Shown here: piece by piece, positions 1 to 13,662 of the stretch | How the letters are laid out: each line of letters opens with the position of its first letter | How positions within the stretch are numbered: position 1 is the first letter of the stretch | Assembly (NCBI RefSeq): GCF_037975245.1 | Contig: NC_092575.1 | Location: 11,628,501-11,692,500 of the forward strand | Origin: Apostichopus japonicus | Lineage: Eukaryota > Echinodermata > Holothuroidea > Aspidochirotida > Stichopodidae | Length of the DNA: 64,000 nucleotides | Direction of reading: 5' to 3' | The notes under the pieces: generated by a model | Databases searched by the model: none | Told to the model about the DNA's origin: nothing | The model's input: only the letters and a program-made list of their open reading frames with translations | Translations under genes and position numbers: made by a program

Positions 1-2900
1 TAGATTCATATTGGGTATCATGTCCAAATAAAAGCTCTTGATTGTATTCAGTTTTCATACTTTTAAAAATGACCATCTGTGTGCAGTAATTTGGTGTTAG
101 TAAGTAACATGAAAAATGCACAAGACTAATGTTCAACAGGCACTAGATAGTTCTCATGTCCATAGCACAAACCAGGGAGTTGTTCCATTACAACTCCCTG
201 CACGAACAGGCTATTATGATCAGAGTTGTTATGGAACAAATAAAACTCCCTTGTATGATGTTAGAACTGTACTGTGTGACAAAACACTTATATGCATACA
301 TGTGGTAACATGTTGCTATGATCCGATACTAGCTGGTTGGGTGTATAAATAGATCACCATTATGCAAACTGCACTGCACATGGTTTCCATTATGTAATAA
401 GTTTCATTTTATGAATTTGTCAATCTGACATGTATGCTACTGTATATGTGTAGGCTGCATGTACAACTTATTGTATCTTAATAATATACAGCAAAAAACT
501 ATTGAGAACTGTGATAAACAACATTTTCAAAGTGACAGTTGGGGATCTAAAAAGACCACTGAAAGCCTTCTGTAGCGATATAACATGATACTAAACATTA
601 TATATCTCTGCAAGCTAGTGTACCCTGCTTTGAGACGCATGGTTTAAATAAGGTTTTCACAAGTTTGCCCTGTTGACCCAACCACTGGCCTAGACATACC
701 AATAAATAGATCTATCCACGCTTCAAATTGAGTTTTCACAATTTGACCATTTTTACCTAAATTACCTTTGACCTTCACCAAAAACAATAGGCTTCTTGTA
801 CTTGTGATACATCTATACATACTGTACCAACCATGAGATCTGTCCAATAAAGCTTACTGTCATGAGAAACTGTGTTTTGCAAGCTAGGATCACAAACACA
901 GTACTCCTACCAATGCACACGCACACATATGCCATCGTGAGTGGAAAGTTTCAACATCATTGAAACCAAACATTAAAAATGAACTCAGTCATAATGCCAA
1001 AGTCTGTGTACACGAGTAGTCCTGAGCTTAAACCCCAAATGATAGGTTGAGGGACTAAATGTACCGGTATACATAGTCTAGGGTGCATGCAATTTTTTAG
1101 TAAATGAACTGCATGCGGGGTGAGGCATTGAACCATGCATGAATACTCAGTCAATCTCTTGAAGTGATTGCATGCTAAATTCCTGGGTACAACTTACATA
1201 CCAAATAATAGATCAATATTCAAACTTAGTAGTGTGGCATTTTTCTCAATTGTTGCATATGCGGTTTCCATGAAAAAAGTGATAGCTAAATTAACTAAAC
1301 TGACATGAATATTGGACAACATGTACACTAAGTATTGACATCAAATAGGGAACTGCACTGTCAAGACTTCCACTTGCAATTTATGAAACAATTATCTGGA
1401 CTTATTTATGTTCATTCTCTTGTCAGAAAAGATGGCTCAAATTTGGCACAATTTGAGGAATGCATGAATGCAGAATGAGAACACCACAGCAGATATGCTC
1501 CACTTTATTGCAAGAAGTACAGGGCTGCAATTTCAAGGTCGACACAGGATATCAAAATACTGTAACTTTGAGCTGCTGGTTCATGCTGACCATGGGATGC
1601 AGAGAGAAATGGCTTATATGGAAATAAGGAGCTCCCACAAGCATATATTGCAAACATCCCAGTTGTCTTTAATATTCAGTAAGTATTGACTGTGAGATAT
1701 ATTTTAAGTCCCTATGACCTGAAGTTAGTATTCTAAAGTCTTCCCTTTAATATCCTCTAAGTCTGATCAACACACACTATACATAATATAAATTTACTGT
1801 ACTAAGTTTCAACACGAACAAAGATGATGAAAATTTGCTGTTTATTTTCAAAAACTGTAAACGATCTAAGGCAACGGCTAACAAAGTAATGTAAGAAAGA
1901 CTTTCCACTTCCCACCAAGTCCACTGCCAAACCTTTTGGTTTACTTTGCTACTTCCACCATCATAGAATGTTATCCGAATTGAAATGACTTTATGTGTAG
2001 TCTTTGAAAACCAAATGTACTGTAAATCTGCCATCTGGCAGGCTGGAATGAATTGTAGGTAGGATTGTGAAGCAAAGACTTGAGGTGTTAACACACCATC
2101 ACATTTTAACCTTGATTATGATGTGTTTATTTGTACCTTTTGCAACAATGTCAATATCAAAATGTGAGGCTTTAAAAAAATATTTACATGGAATGTACTT
2201 CAGTGAAACTTTGACATATGATTGAAATGTTGTTTTGGTTCATTGTAGGTTAACGAGAGCTGATGGAATTTCTCCACAAGAGAAGGAAGTACTGTCATCA
2301 ATAAAATCTGCAGACAGAAGAATATTTTTACTGAAGATCAAAATTTTCAATGAAAGGAAAGGCTTTCGATTAAAATTGGACAAACAACTTCTGTAGATAT
2401 AATGAGGACTAGATTTATATGTCATTGCTTGGAGCCAGGTACGGTGCATTCTATGAGTTTGAATTTTTCTTTTTAGTTTCTGGACAGGTATATGACATGC
2501 AGCATACAAATTAAAATTTGTTAATGAATTTTCTTCCTTTACAGCATCATAAAATTCATTATTAATAATCCATTTATACAAATTCTTATGTTGCTGTATT
2601 TGAGAATAATTTTCGTTAGTAAAACAAAGATTTTAATGATATTCATTGCATTAACTATTATTCATGTAACTCCCTTACTTCACTGTATCAAATAAAACAT
2701 TGTTTCACCAATCCATTATTCCAGTTGTTATACTGCTGGGAGGGGAGACACCAAGGTCTTTTAATACTTCAGTTACCCAATTAATGCTAACTAGATGCTC
2801 AATAATGCTTCCCACAATGGGGATGTTGGGTCTAGCAAACCTTAAGTCTAGTGGACCCTCAATGTAATGGGCATCCTCCCCCCCCCCCCATGTTGGTACT
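1..2900. repeat. 2.98-kb tandem duplication, left copy
   Basis: The sequence from position 1 recurs almost unchanged from 2976, at an offset of 2975 that becomes 2976 after one extra A near 4256. Only a few substitutions are visible. The left copy diverges from the right one after the C-run and TGTTGGTACT near 2900; 2901-2975 is a short spacer seen once. The left copy may begin before the window. Near identity implies a recent duplication, or an assembly duplicate. Confidence 0.93.
2249..2396 (+). CDS. Possible 3'-terminal coding exon (left copy), unknown product
   Basis: An acceptor (TTGGTTCATTGTAG, ending at 2248) is followed by an open frame of one base plus 48 codons that ends in TAG at 2394-2396. 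The peptide begins LTRADGISPQEKEVL and ends FRLKLDKQLL. It is charged, lysine-rich and not low-complexity, which suits a real C-terminus, but I do not recognise the family. No matching upstream exon was found with confidence. A 342-nt frame open on the opposite strand is probably a shadow. An identical exon lies 2976 bp downstream. It could also be chance; splice support is by eye only. Confidence 0.3.
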
Positions 2901-2975
2901 AAAAAATAAATTCATGGCTCCTATAAAAATCATTCATGATAAAAACCAGCATACATACAGTATGTGCAACTAAAG

Positions 2976-5877
2976 TAGATTCATATTAGGTATCATGTCC
3001 AAATAAAAGCTCTTGATTGTATTCAGTTTTCATACTTTTAAAAATGACCATCTGTGTGCAGTAATTTGGTGTTAGTAAGTAACATGAAAAATGCACAAGA
3101 CTAATGTTCAACAGGCACTAGATAGTTCTCATGTCCATAGCACAAACCAGGGAGTTGTTCCATTACAACTCCCTGCACGAACAGGCTATTATGATCAGAG
3201 TTGTTATGGAACAAATAAAACTCCCTTGTATGATGTTAGAACTGTACTGTGTGACAAAACACTTATATGCATACATGTGGTAACATGTTGCTATGATCCG
3301 ATACTAGCTGGTTGGGTGTATAAATAGATCACCATTATGCAAACTGCACTGCACATGGTTTCCATTATGTAATAAGTTTCATTTTATGAATTTGTCAATC
3401 TGACATGTATGCTACTGTATATGTGTAGGCTGCATGTACAACTTATTGTATCTTAATAATATACAGCAAAAAACTATTGAGAACTGTGATAAACAACATT
3501 TTCAAAGTGACAGTTGGGGATCTAAAAAGACCACTGAAAGCCTTCTGTAGCGATATAACATGATACTAAACATTATATATCTCTGCAAGCTAGTGTACCC
3601 TGCTTTGAGACGCATGGTTTAAATAAGGTTTTCACAAGTTTGCCCTGTTGACCCAACCACTGGCCTAGACATACCAATAAATAGATCTATCCACGCTTCA
3701 AATTGAGTTTTCACAATTTGACCATTTTTACCTAAATTACCTTTGACCTTCACCAAAAACAATAGGCTTCTTGTACTTGTGATACATCTATACATACTGT
3801 ACCAACCATGAGATCTGTCCAATAAAGCTTACTGTCATGAGAAACTGTGTTTTGCAAGCTAGGATCACAAACACAGTACTCCTACCAATGCACACGCACA
3901 CATATGCCATCGTGAGTGGAAAGTTTCAACATCATTGAAACCAAACATTAAAAATGAACTCAGTCATAATGCCAAAGTCTGTGTACACGAGTAGTCTTGA
4001 GCTTAAACCCCAAATGATAGGTTGAGGGACTAAATGTACCGGTATACATAGTCTAGGGTGCATGCAATTTTTTAGTAAATGAACTGCATGCGGGATGAGG
4101 CATTGAACCATGCATGAATACTCAGTCAATCTCTTGAAGTGATTGCATGCTAAATTCCTGGGTACAACTTACATACCAAATAATAGATCAATATTCAAAC
4201 TTAGTAGTGTGGCATTTTTCTCAATTGTTGCATATGCGGTTTCCATGAAAAAAAGTGATAGCTAAATTAACTAAACTGACATGAATATTGGACAACATGT
4301 ACACTAAGTATTGACATCAAATAGGGAACTGCACTGTCAAGACTTCCACTTGCAATTTATGAAACAATTATCTGGACTTATTTATGTTCATTCTCTTGTC
4401 AGAAAAGATGGCTCAAATTTGGCACAATTTGAGGAATGCATGAATGCAGAATGAGAACACCACAGCAGATATGCTCCACTTTATTGCAAGAAGTACAGGG
4501 CTGCAATTTCAAGGTCGACACAGGATATCAAAATACTGTAACTTTGAGCTGCTGGTTCATGCTGACCATGGGATGCAGAGAGAAATGGCTTATATGGAAA
4601 TAAGGAGCTCCCACAAGCATATATTGCAAACATCCCAGTTGTCTTTAATATTCAGTAAGTATTGACTGTGAGATATATTTTAAGTCCCTATGACCTGAAG
4701 TTAGTTTTCTAAAGTCTTCCCTTTAATATCCTCTAAGTCTGATCAACACACACTATACATAATATAAATTTACTGTACTAAGTTTCAACACGAACAAAGA
4801 TGATGAAAATTTGCTGTTTATTTTCAAAAACTGTAAACGATCTAAGGCAACGGCTAACAAAGTAATGTAAGAAAGACTTTCCACTTCCCACCAAGTCCAC
4901 TGCCAAACCTTTTGGTTTACTTTGCTACTTCCACCATCATAGAATGTTATCCGAATTGAAATGACTTTATGTGTAGTCTTTGAAAACCAAATGTACTGTA
5001 AATCTGCCATCTGGCAGGCTGGAATGAATTGTAGGTAGGATTGTGAAGCAAAGACTTGAGGTGTTAACACACCATCACATTTTAACCTTGATTATGATGT
5101 GTTTATTTGTACCTTTTGCAACAATGTCAATATCAAAATGTGAGGCTTTAAAAAAATATTTACATGGAATGTACTTCAGTGAAACTTTGACATATGATTG
5201 AAATGTTGTTTTGGTTCATTGTAGGTTAACGAGAGCTGATGGAATTTCTCCACAAGAGAAGGAAGTACTGTCATCAATAAAATCTGCAGACAGAAGAATA
5301 TTTTTACTGAAGATCAAAATTTTCAATGAAAGGAAAGGCTTTCGATTAAAATTGGACAAACAACTTCTGTAGATATAATGAGGACTAGATTTATATGTCA
5401 TTGCTTGGAGCCAGGTACGGTGCATTCTATGAGTTTGAATTTTTCTTTTTAGTTTCTGGACAGGTATATGACATGCAGCATACAAATTAAAATTTGTTAA
5501 TGAATTTTCTTCCTTTACAGCATCATAAAATTCATTATTAATAATCCATTTATACAAATTCTTATGTTGCTGTATTTGAGAATAATTTTCGTTAGTAAAA
5601 CAAAGATTTTAATGATATTCATTGCATTAACTATTATTCATGTAACTCCCTTACTTCACTGTATCAAATAAAACATTGTTTCACCAATCCATTATTCCAG
5701 TTGTTATACTGCTGGGAGGGGAGACACCAAGGTCTTTTAATACTTCAGTTACCCAATTAATGCTAGCTAGATGCTCAATAATGCTTCCCACAATGGGGAT
5801 GTTGGGTCTAGCAAACCTTAAGTCTAGTGGACCCTCAATGTAATGGGCATCCTCCCCCCCCCCCCATGTTGGTACTG
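2976..5877. repeat. 2.98-kb tandem duplication, right copy
   Basis: This copy repeats 1-2900 with a handful of single-base differences, for example near 2988, 4000, 4094 and 4706. It runs through the C-run at about 5853 and then passes directly into the 662-bp array. Its last ~300 bp (unit starting CTGGGAGGGGAGACACC at 5712) is itself related to the array unit, so the duplication is superimposed on an older repeat. Confidence 0.93.
5225..5372 (+). CDS. Possible 3'-terminal coding exon (right copy), unknown product
   Basis: This is the second copy of the candidate terminal exon at 2249-2396, with the same acceptor, the same 48-codon frame and the same TAG stop (5370-5372). The two peptides are identical, which reflects the recent duplication and is not independent evidence of selection. 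If the parent gene lies upstream of the window, this copy would supply an alternative or unused last exon. Confidence 0.28.
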
Positions 5878-7713
5878 CATGTGGTATACTTTTGTTAGTG
5901 AAACTAAGAGTTTCATCCTAGTCATTACATTGAGGGATGCTCTTTATTGAACTCCTTTACTTCACTGCAGCGTATTGGTAATCAACTATTCTAGTTGTAA
6001 TGTTGCTAGTACTGTATTTGAGAATCCTTTTGTTAGTGAAACGAAGAGTTTAATGCTATCCATTACATTTAGGAGTACTCTCTAAGTGTCTACCTTCACA
6101 ACATCATATCATAAATTATTATTAATCCATTATCTCTTTATATTTATGGCAGAGCTGTAGTCGAGTCCAATTACCCAGAGCCCGATCCAAGTCCGAGTCC
6201 ATCTTGTCTGAGCCAAATACAAGACCCCTCAAGTCCGAGCCGACTCCAGATACCAAAGATCACCTTTGGTAAAAACTCTTGAACTGTTATGATAATTATG
6301 CACCCAGGAGGAAATTTACCTCATGCTATAATTTTTCGGACCAGATAAGTGACAGCAAGCTCTTCCTGGTTCATAAATGTTATAAAACTACTGGGAGGGG
6401 AGACACCAATGTCCTTCAATACTTCAGTTACCCAATAAATGCTAACTAGACGCTCAATAATGCTTCCCACAATGGGGGTGTTGGGTCTAGCAAGTCTAGT
6501 GGACCCTCAATATAATGGGCATCCCTCTTGTTGGTACTGCATGTGGTATCCTTTTGTTAGTGAAACTAAGAGTTTTATCCTAGTCATTACACTGAGGGAT
6601 GCTCTTTATTAAACTCCCTTTCTTCACTGCATCGTATTGGTGATCCATTATTTTAGCTGTAATGTTGCTAGTACTGTATTTGAGAATCCTTTTGTTAGTG
6701 AAACGAAGAGTTTAATGCTATCCATTACATTTAGGAGTACTCTCTAAGTGTCTACCTTCACAACATCATATCATAAATTATTAACAATCCATTATCTCTT
6801 TATATTTATGGCAGAGCTGTAGTCGAGTCCAATTACCCAGAGCCCGATCCAAGTCCGAGTCCATCTTGTCTGAGCCAAATACAAGACCCCTCAAGTCCGA
6901 GCCGACTCCAGATACCAAAGATCACCTTTGGTAAAAACTCTTGAACTGTTATGATAATTATGCACCCAGGAGGAAATTTACCTCATGCTATAATTTTTCG
7001 GACCAGATAAGTGACAGCAAGCTCTTCCTGGTTCATAAATGTTATAAAACTACTGGGAGGGGAGACACCAAGGTCCTTCAATACTTCAGTTACCCAATAA
7101 ATGCTAACTAGACGCTCAATAATGCTTCCCACAATGGGGGTGTTGGGTCTAGCAAGTCTAGTGGACCCTCAATATAATGGGCATCCCTCTTGTTGGTACT
7201 GCATGTGGTATACTTTTGTTAGTGAAACTAAGAGTTTTATCCTAGTCATTACACTGAGGGATGCTCTTTATTAAACTCCCTTTCTTCACTGCATCGTATT
7301 GGTGATCCATTATTTTAGCTGTAATGTTGCTAGTACTGTATTTGAGAATCCTTTTGTTAGTGAAATGAAGAGTTTAATGCTATCCATTACATTTAGGAGT
7401 TAACTTTCTAAGTCTCTACCTTCTCAACATCATATAATAAATTATTAACAATCCATTATCTTTTTATATTTATGGCAGAGCTGTAGTCGAGTCCAATTAG
7501 CCAGAGTCTGAGCCAAGTCCAACCCCACTTGGTATGAGCCAAATCCAAGACCTTTCAAGTCCGAGCCGACTCCAGATATTCAAATATGATCACCTTTGGT
7601 AAAAATTCTTGAACTGTTATGATAATTATGCACCCAGGAGGAAATTTACCGCATGCTATAATTTTTTTCGGACCAGATAAGTGGCAGCAAGCTTTTCCTG
7701 GTTCATAAATGTT
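5874..7713. repeat. 662-bp tandem array, about 2.8 copies
   Basis: Units start with ACTGCATGTGGTATACTTTT at 5874, 6536 and 7198, a period of 662 bp. The third unit stops at GTTCATAAATGTT (7713). Each unit contains an internal GTTAGTGAAAC motif twice and a GAGTCC/GAGCC-rich stretch. A degenerate version of part of the unit occurs at 5560-5860 and 2590-2890, so the array grew from a sequence already present in the duplicated block. I see no coding frame in it. Confidence 0.9.
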
Positions 7714-10550
7714 CAGCCCGGGCGCTCAACTTTCAAACCATGCAGGGAGAGGCAAAATCATATTCAAACCACGACCACCGCCAGGTTAGAACCTGCTTGT
7801 GAGAACCCTGCTCTACTAAAAGTGAAATTCTAGTTACACTTAGGATTGCTCATTAAGATTTTCAAATCATCATCATTGTCATGGTTGCTACTTTTTCTGA
7901 TGTCATCATCATTTGTGAATTTGTGATTGTTGCCATGTTACATTTGCCAGTATCAATTTTGCTTATTGTTCTCTCCAAATTGCAGAGTAGAAGGAAGAAA
8001 TGTTAGCTAATAGTTATTATACCATATGTTCTTGGTCTCTAAATTGTTTACGCTGAGGTCAGTATGAACAGAAGTGTTTATAATAGTTTTCCTTTCTGTT
8101 AAAGTATTTTCTGAATCATTTCATTAATTTTATATTTATACTGGAATTTTCAGTAGGTGTTGGCCTCATTGAGGGTCAAGGCTACTCAAGGTCAGTAGAG
8201 TAACATAGAGCATCTAACTCAACAAGGAAAAGTTGGTAGTCTTATGTAGTGCATATAGGTTTCTGACATTGAGTACTATTCTATAAACAGTATAGCAGAA
8301 GCCCATGTGAGATAACTAGATATCTGAATCTGAAAGCCATGTTAACATGATAGTTCAATATTGGAATGATGAATGGAAGTTTGCATGCAGGTGTATCATG
8401 TGCTGAGCTCTTAGCCAAGTCAAAGGTTATTTGAGGCCAATATAGGTAAAATCTGAAAACCTTCATGATCCCATACTATCTAGTATCTGACTAGTAGCTG
8501 CTTTAATAGCTGAATCTTAGGGCAATTAATATATTTATCAGAACAAGTAATGTACCTCAAAAGACTTCTTAAGCTCTTTTGAGCCCCATTCAATATTTCA
8601 GTGTATTAACTTCATCATTCTTTTAACAAATTTACTCCAAATTGCTAGTTTCATGTTCTGGCAATGAACCTTTGTCATATCATGTTGCATGAGTGCTGTA
8701 ACTGGTTTACAATCTTGCAAAAGTCTTAAAAGGAGGATAGGGTGTTGGGATAAATAGTTCAAAATAATATTAACAAAATTGTACCATATTTTGCTTTTCT
8801 TTTTTCCCATATGTTGCCACTGCTTGAATAAGACTAGTTGATAGGACTTTTTGTGAGCTCCACCTTTGACAACAAGGTACAGTAGACTTCAACTGCATCT
8901 TGTTGGCAACATCCTAGGAAAGTTTCAATAAACACAGATGTTTCTATAAATGAGGAATCTGATGAACATTCCAATACTGCAAGTCTTTATTGGACATTTC
9001 AGCAGGAGGCAATAACCAATTCTGCTATCGTTACATACTGTAGGTCCTTCATAAAATGCCACTTAAAGAACTGTATTACTTCCTTGGAAGGTGAATTTTA
9101 TTGTCAAATACAACATCTGTCAAATATTTAGTTTCCCAACCTGTCCAACACCTCCCCCCCCCCCCCACCCCTCCATTTATCCCGAGTAGTTTACAGAAAC
9201 TGGGACAGAACATTTTTTGTGGGAAACAAGGTTAAATAATGTTGTTTGAGGTATTGAGCATTTATCTATATGTCCCTTTCGAAACTAGATAGGAGGAAGT
9301 AGCAAACAATGCAAGGAAAACATGAAGTTCAAGTGGATGCTTTAATTGCTTTTACCCAAAACATTGCTATATTCATTGATAAATATAATCCACTTCAAAT
9401 TCAGTACCGTTATACAACATGCAAAAGAGTTATGATATTGATGTACTTTCTGAATTTAGACCATTGCAGGTGAACAAGTTTAACATTGGTTTTTAATTTG
9501 ACTGTATGTAGAAAACACCGGTTACATAATGAACCTCAGATACAATGTTGTGCAAATGCATATTACTGCTAGGAGCTGTTTAACAAACAGTGAAAGAAAA
9601 ATTTATTACTTGACTATCAAAAGATTCGCAGAACTCCACTCCTTCAACAATATTTACAGTGGTGCAGACTTCAAAGCAGTGCAAGGGCAACAACTGTCTA
9701 TCTCTTTAAGAAATTTCCAAGTGCTTTCATTTCTAGCATTTGCATATGTTCAAAAGAAAAATGACAAATTAAAAGATGTGGTCTTTTCAACATGTTACCA
9801 CATCTCCCCCCCTCTCTCCCCCATCAAAAAAGTATTGCATGTACAGCAGTAACCCTTTTTGTACATGTGCAATATATGGGGCAGAGCCTTATTCATGACT
9901 TGACCAAGCCCTTTATCCATTTGAATAGCACAAGTTATGTCAGTGGTATTCACATCAATGCCTCATTGAAAATGTGCCTCATGGTGAATTTTCTAGCTGA
10001 TAGCATGAATGTGAATGAGCTGAAGTTGTTGAAGTTGCTTTGTTTATACATTTCTGAAAGTAACATGAAATTTCATATTGATTTTTAATGAAAATATTTG
10101 CATTTATCAGTAATAAACAGAAAGAAGACATAATGATTTCTGCTAAAGTGTCTTATCTCTGCCTCTTATGTTACAAATGTGTTCATTGGTTGGTCCTTGT
10201 ACTTCGAACATATTGCTCCCTAACTCAGCAAACCCATATTCGATCTGAAGATGCTAATTCAAACAGCTTACTGTTCTAGCAAGTTCTCGACCAATTATAT
10301 TGATGAATTTGCATCTGGATGAATTTGCACTGGTTGAATTTGAATCATGCCAACCATGTAAGGAGCCATTTCTTTAAACCTTGCAAGACTGTGCGAAAAA
10401 TATATCATTCATTGGTCTGCATGGTATCGAATCTCCATGATGACCACTCATGAACGACCCTTCGACCGCGGACCGGCAGTAGGCTATAGTTGCTGAAAAA
10501 CCTGACGTGACATAGCGCATAGGCCGAGATATGTCATGATATTTCAAAGC
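7714..10550. other. No recognisable gene; AT-rich non-coding
   Basis: The longest open frame (about 107 codons near 9529-9852) has no splice or family support and is within chance expectation for this base composition. A short TGAGAACCCTG near 7801 resembles hAT terminal sequence (CAGGGTTCTCA inverted) without a partner. A C-run lies at 9152-9166. Confidence 0.5.
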
Positions 10551-10559
10551 AACTTACCA

Positions 10560-10855
10560 GATTGTCTTTTTTCTTCTATTTCTCTAAACTATTTGATGAC
10601 CATATCAAGACATGGGGATCTCAAAATAAAGGGTGCTGTGAAACTTTAGAGCAGCTTACAAGGCCTGGGAAGTGTTATTTCCAACGATCTAGGAGGTCTT
10701 TATAGCTGAAAATTTCCCGTATGCTGAGCGCCAACCCATATGGTGGCACTCCACTCAGGTAGTAACAAGACGCCTTCCCAGGAATTGTTCAAGCCCCCCC
10801 CCCCCAAGCGCCCACCCCCTCCACTGGAACAATCCTGGCTACGTCACTGCATGTA
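10560..10855 (-). mobile_element. Diverged MITE fragment, CAGTGACGTAGCC end
   Basis: On the minus strand the segment starts GCAGTGACGTAGCCAGGATT (from about 10853), has a G-run, then GGAGTGCCACCATATGGGTT, which corresponds to GGAGCGCCACCACAGGTTGG in the two clearer copies at 11048 and 13152. The inner boundary is uncertain. It is probably an older relative in opposite orientation. Confidence 0.4.
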
Positions 10856-11047
10856 CCACAGGTTTATCTGATATCAAAGTGAAAGCGGCTTTCCACAAGA
10901 ATAAAGAAAGCATATCTTCATTTTTGTGTAACACCTACACAACTCAATCCCCACGCAAACAAGACTACCTACGTATAGTTTTCATTGAGGATTCCAATAA
11001 TTCCTGCAATTTCCTACCAATAACATATGGAAAGTCACTCCTGTTAT

Positions 11048-11426
11048 CGTGGCGGAGCTAGGGGTATTGGTAAGAGGGGGTGAGAATGGTCTGTATGGGC
11101 GCTTTCGACTTTATCTAAGCGGAGCGCCACCACAGGTTGGCGCAGAGCGTACAGAAATCTTTTGAGTAAAGATACTCCCTATATGGCCGGAAATGACCCT
11201 TTCCGGGCCTTGCTAATTTGCAGATAAACGAAGAATAAATAGGTGTCATCGCCAACAAAATGTGACAAATGTCAATAGGTAGATGAGAGCGCCATAAAAA
11301 AGTCAATACTCGCGAATAAGTAAAAGAAGTGATCAATGGCTGAAAAGGGCGCCAGCAGTCCATATTAGTCCGTTGAGGGGGGGGGGGGGGCATCCGCCCC
11401 CTGACTGTATTGACGCTCCGCCAATG
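11048..11426 (+). mobile_element. MITE, CAGTGGCGGAGC-type TIRs, copy 1
   Basis: The left end GTGGCGGAGCTAGGGGTATT and the right end GACGCTCCGCCAATG are inverted relatives. The interior has GGAGCGCCACCACAGGTTGG and a G-run next to the right end. It shares most of its length with the copy at 13152-13485. There is no coding capacity. Its first base has drifted (CGTGG instead of CAGTGG). It is probably non-autonomous; the superfamily was not determined. Confidence 0.75.
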
Positions 11427-13151
11427 TTGGGAGCTCAGTGTAGGAAGAGAAGGGGGGAGAGGGAGGGTATTTTTTAACGGTTTGGGTGAGCGTCTGCAAT
11501 GATTCGTAATGACATGTTATCACAAGCGTTCAACATGCTCAAATAAAAAGAATGAATGAGGAGGAATTCATATCACTTTTCAATCATTTTTTGAAACAAA
11601 TTGAGCGAATTGATCGCTAGTAATCTTGAAATTGGTTTTATCACGGTCATTGTCATGTTTGTCATATGTACCTTTCTCATATCAAAGAATTCTGTACGTA
11701 ATGTTATCAGAAATACTTTTAAAATGACACCAAAGAGATTAAAAATTCTTTTCGAATTTGTTAATAATATTGTCTTTTAAGAGACACCGTAGACACGTTG
11801 CTCGGTTGGGTTTACTGCAATAGTGGCAAATGGAGACCAATATCCGCACTTAGTGGACCTAATGTTATAGTCGTGCATTGACCTTGAACAGAGGGGCCTA
11901 CCGTGAAAACGTACGGAAAATTCATCCTTTTATATCTCAGCGAGACAATTCCACTGGATACAATAATACGACTCAAAAGTCCTTAGATGTGGTTATCATA
12001 ACAATCACAATAAAAGATATGTATGAAAAGCAGAACAAAGATATGATGGAAACTCAATGGTGGACCAAAAAACGATGTCCCTACGGATGCCGTTTAGTGA
12101 CATTTACATAATTTGTGTGTAGTAGGTTCCGTAGCTCTTTTGTGGAAAAACTTTGTAATATGCTTAAAGTTGGTAGTTCATCCATGCTTTAGATTAATGA
12201 GAGACATAGATCATCACGTTTTATGAGGAGGGAGGCTATTTTTAAAAATCTGGGTAATAGGTACTGTAACTCTTTTCTTGGAGAAAGCTTGGAATAGGCG
12301 GATAAGGAAGAAAGTTTCGAGTTCCTTCCACGCATTAGATAAATGAGGGACCTAGTTCATCACGCTTTGCGAGGATATCTCATATATTAGGTGTAAGAGA
12401 AGCGGTGATTGTAAGGAAGGGAAGGGGAGAATGGGGGGTAAATGATGTTACCAGGGGACCTAATAATTTGTCCTAAATGAGATTTAAAAAATTCATTAAT
12501 GTAAGTAAATTTCATTACTGCCGCTCTCGCTGATTTCTTTTAACCCTATAGAGCGGAGTGTGTGAGGTGAAGAAGGGTAGGGCAGGATGGGGGAGGGATG
12601 ATAAATGACGATGTAACCAGGGGGCTAATAATTCGTTCAATAAGAGATTTGAAAATATATATATATATATATCTGTAAGTTAATATCATTACTGCCTGCT
12701 TCCATTGATCATTTCTTTCAAACCTAAGTTACGCTTATCGGAAGACTATACGCCGATAATACCATTCTTTAACAAGGAGATGCTTCTAATTTATTAAACT
12801 GTGTAACTTTCACTAATCTACTTGGAAAAAAATATGCTTTTAAGTTGAAAGACTCAGTAAGGATCAGTTAAGTAGAACAAGGATCGTTGCGTGCTGCGTG
12901 TAACGATGAAGTTTCCTACATTGGGATGGAAGAGTATCAGGGAGTGTAAGATTGAGTGGGAAGTTAAATGACGGTGTAACTGAGAAATTAAAAAAAAATC
13001 TTAGTGATAAAATCATTATTGCTTGCTCTTTGCTGATTTAACATTAGAATAAGTGTCTCTAATCATTAGATATTCCTTTAACATACGAGGTTCGGTTGGG
13101 GAAGGGGGGGGGGGGGTACTAGACGGATTGACGGGGAAGAAGATTGGGAGC
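11427..13151. other. No gene; degenerate ~175-bp tandem repeats
   Basis: Three diverged units share a GGGGAG-rich block, then AAATGAYG(AT)GTTACCAGGGG, TAATAATT and a TCATTACTGCCTGCT-like block, around 12400-12545, 12570-12705 and 12930-13060. A short (TA)n lies near 12654. No coding frame is supported. The 77-codon frame at 11878 lacks any other evidence. Confidence 0.5.
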
Positions 13152-13485
13152 CAGTGGCGGAGCTAGGGATATTGGTCAGAGGGGCGAGAAAGGTCTGTAC
13201 GGGCGCTTTCGACTTTATCTAAGCGGAGCGCCACCACAGGTTGGCGCAGAGCGTACAGAAATCTTTTGAGTAAAGATACTCCCTATATCGCCGGAAATGA
13301 CCCTTTAGGTATAGTTGTCATCGCCAACAAAATGTGACAAATGTCAATAGGTAGATGAGAGCGCAATAAAAAAGTAAATAATCGCGAATAAGTAAAAAGT
13401 GTTGAATAGCTGAAAAGGGCGCCAGTTTCCCATTTGAGTCCGCCCCCCCCCCCCCCCGCCTGACTGTACGGACGCTCCGCCACTG
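13152..13485 (+). mobile_element. MITE, CAGTGGCGGAGC-type TIRs, copy 2
   Basis: This is the better preserved copy: CAGTGGCGGAGCTAGGG at the left and GACGCTCCGCCACTG at the right form a terminal inverted repeat of about 14 bp. The interior aligns with copy 1, apart from a deletion after GACCCTTT and a C-run where copy 1 has a G-run, so the homopolymer block is inverted between copies. No clear target-site duplication is visible. Confidence 0.8.
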
Positions 13486-13662
13486 CCTGTTATGACATTA
13501 GAAACAAATACTGATATGAGATGAGTGTGGTATATACCTACTGGCGACTGATAACAGTATTATAGTGCATGTTCTAGCCTTTTGACATCGTATGAATCTA
13601 GCAGACAACGTACAGGTACCGTCTGGTACCATTATCCGTTTTGAGTGATATTTAGGGGTTCT

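Noticed and set aside
1777-2094. 105-codon minus-strand frame, repeated at 4753-5070
   Set aside because: Identity between copies is due to the 2.98-kb duplication; no splice sites or known motif, and the length is within chance expectation.
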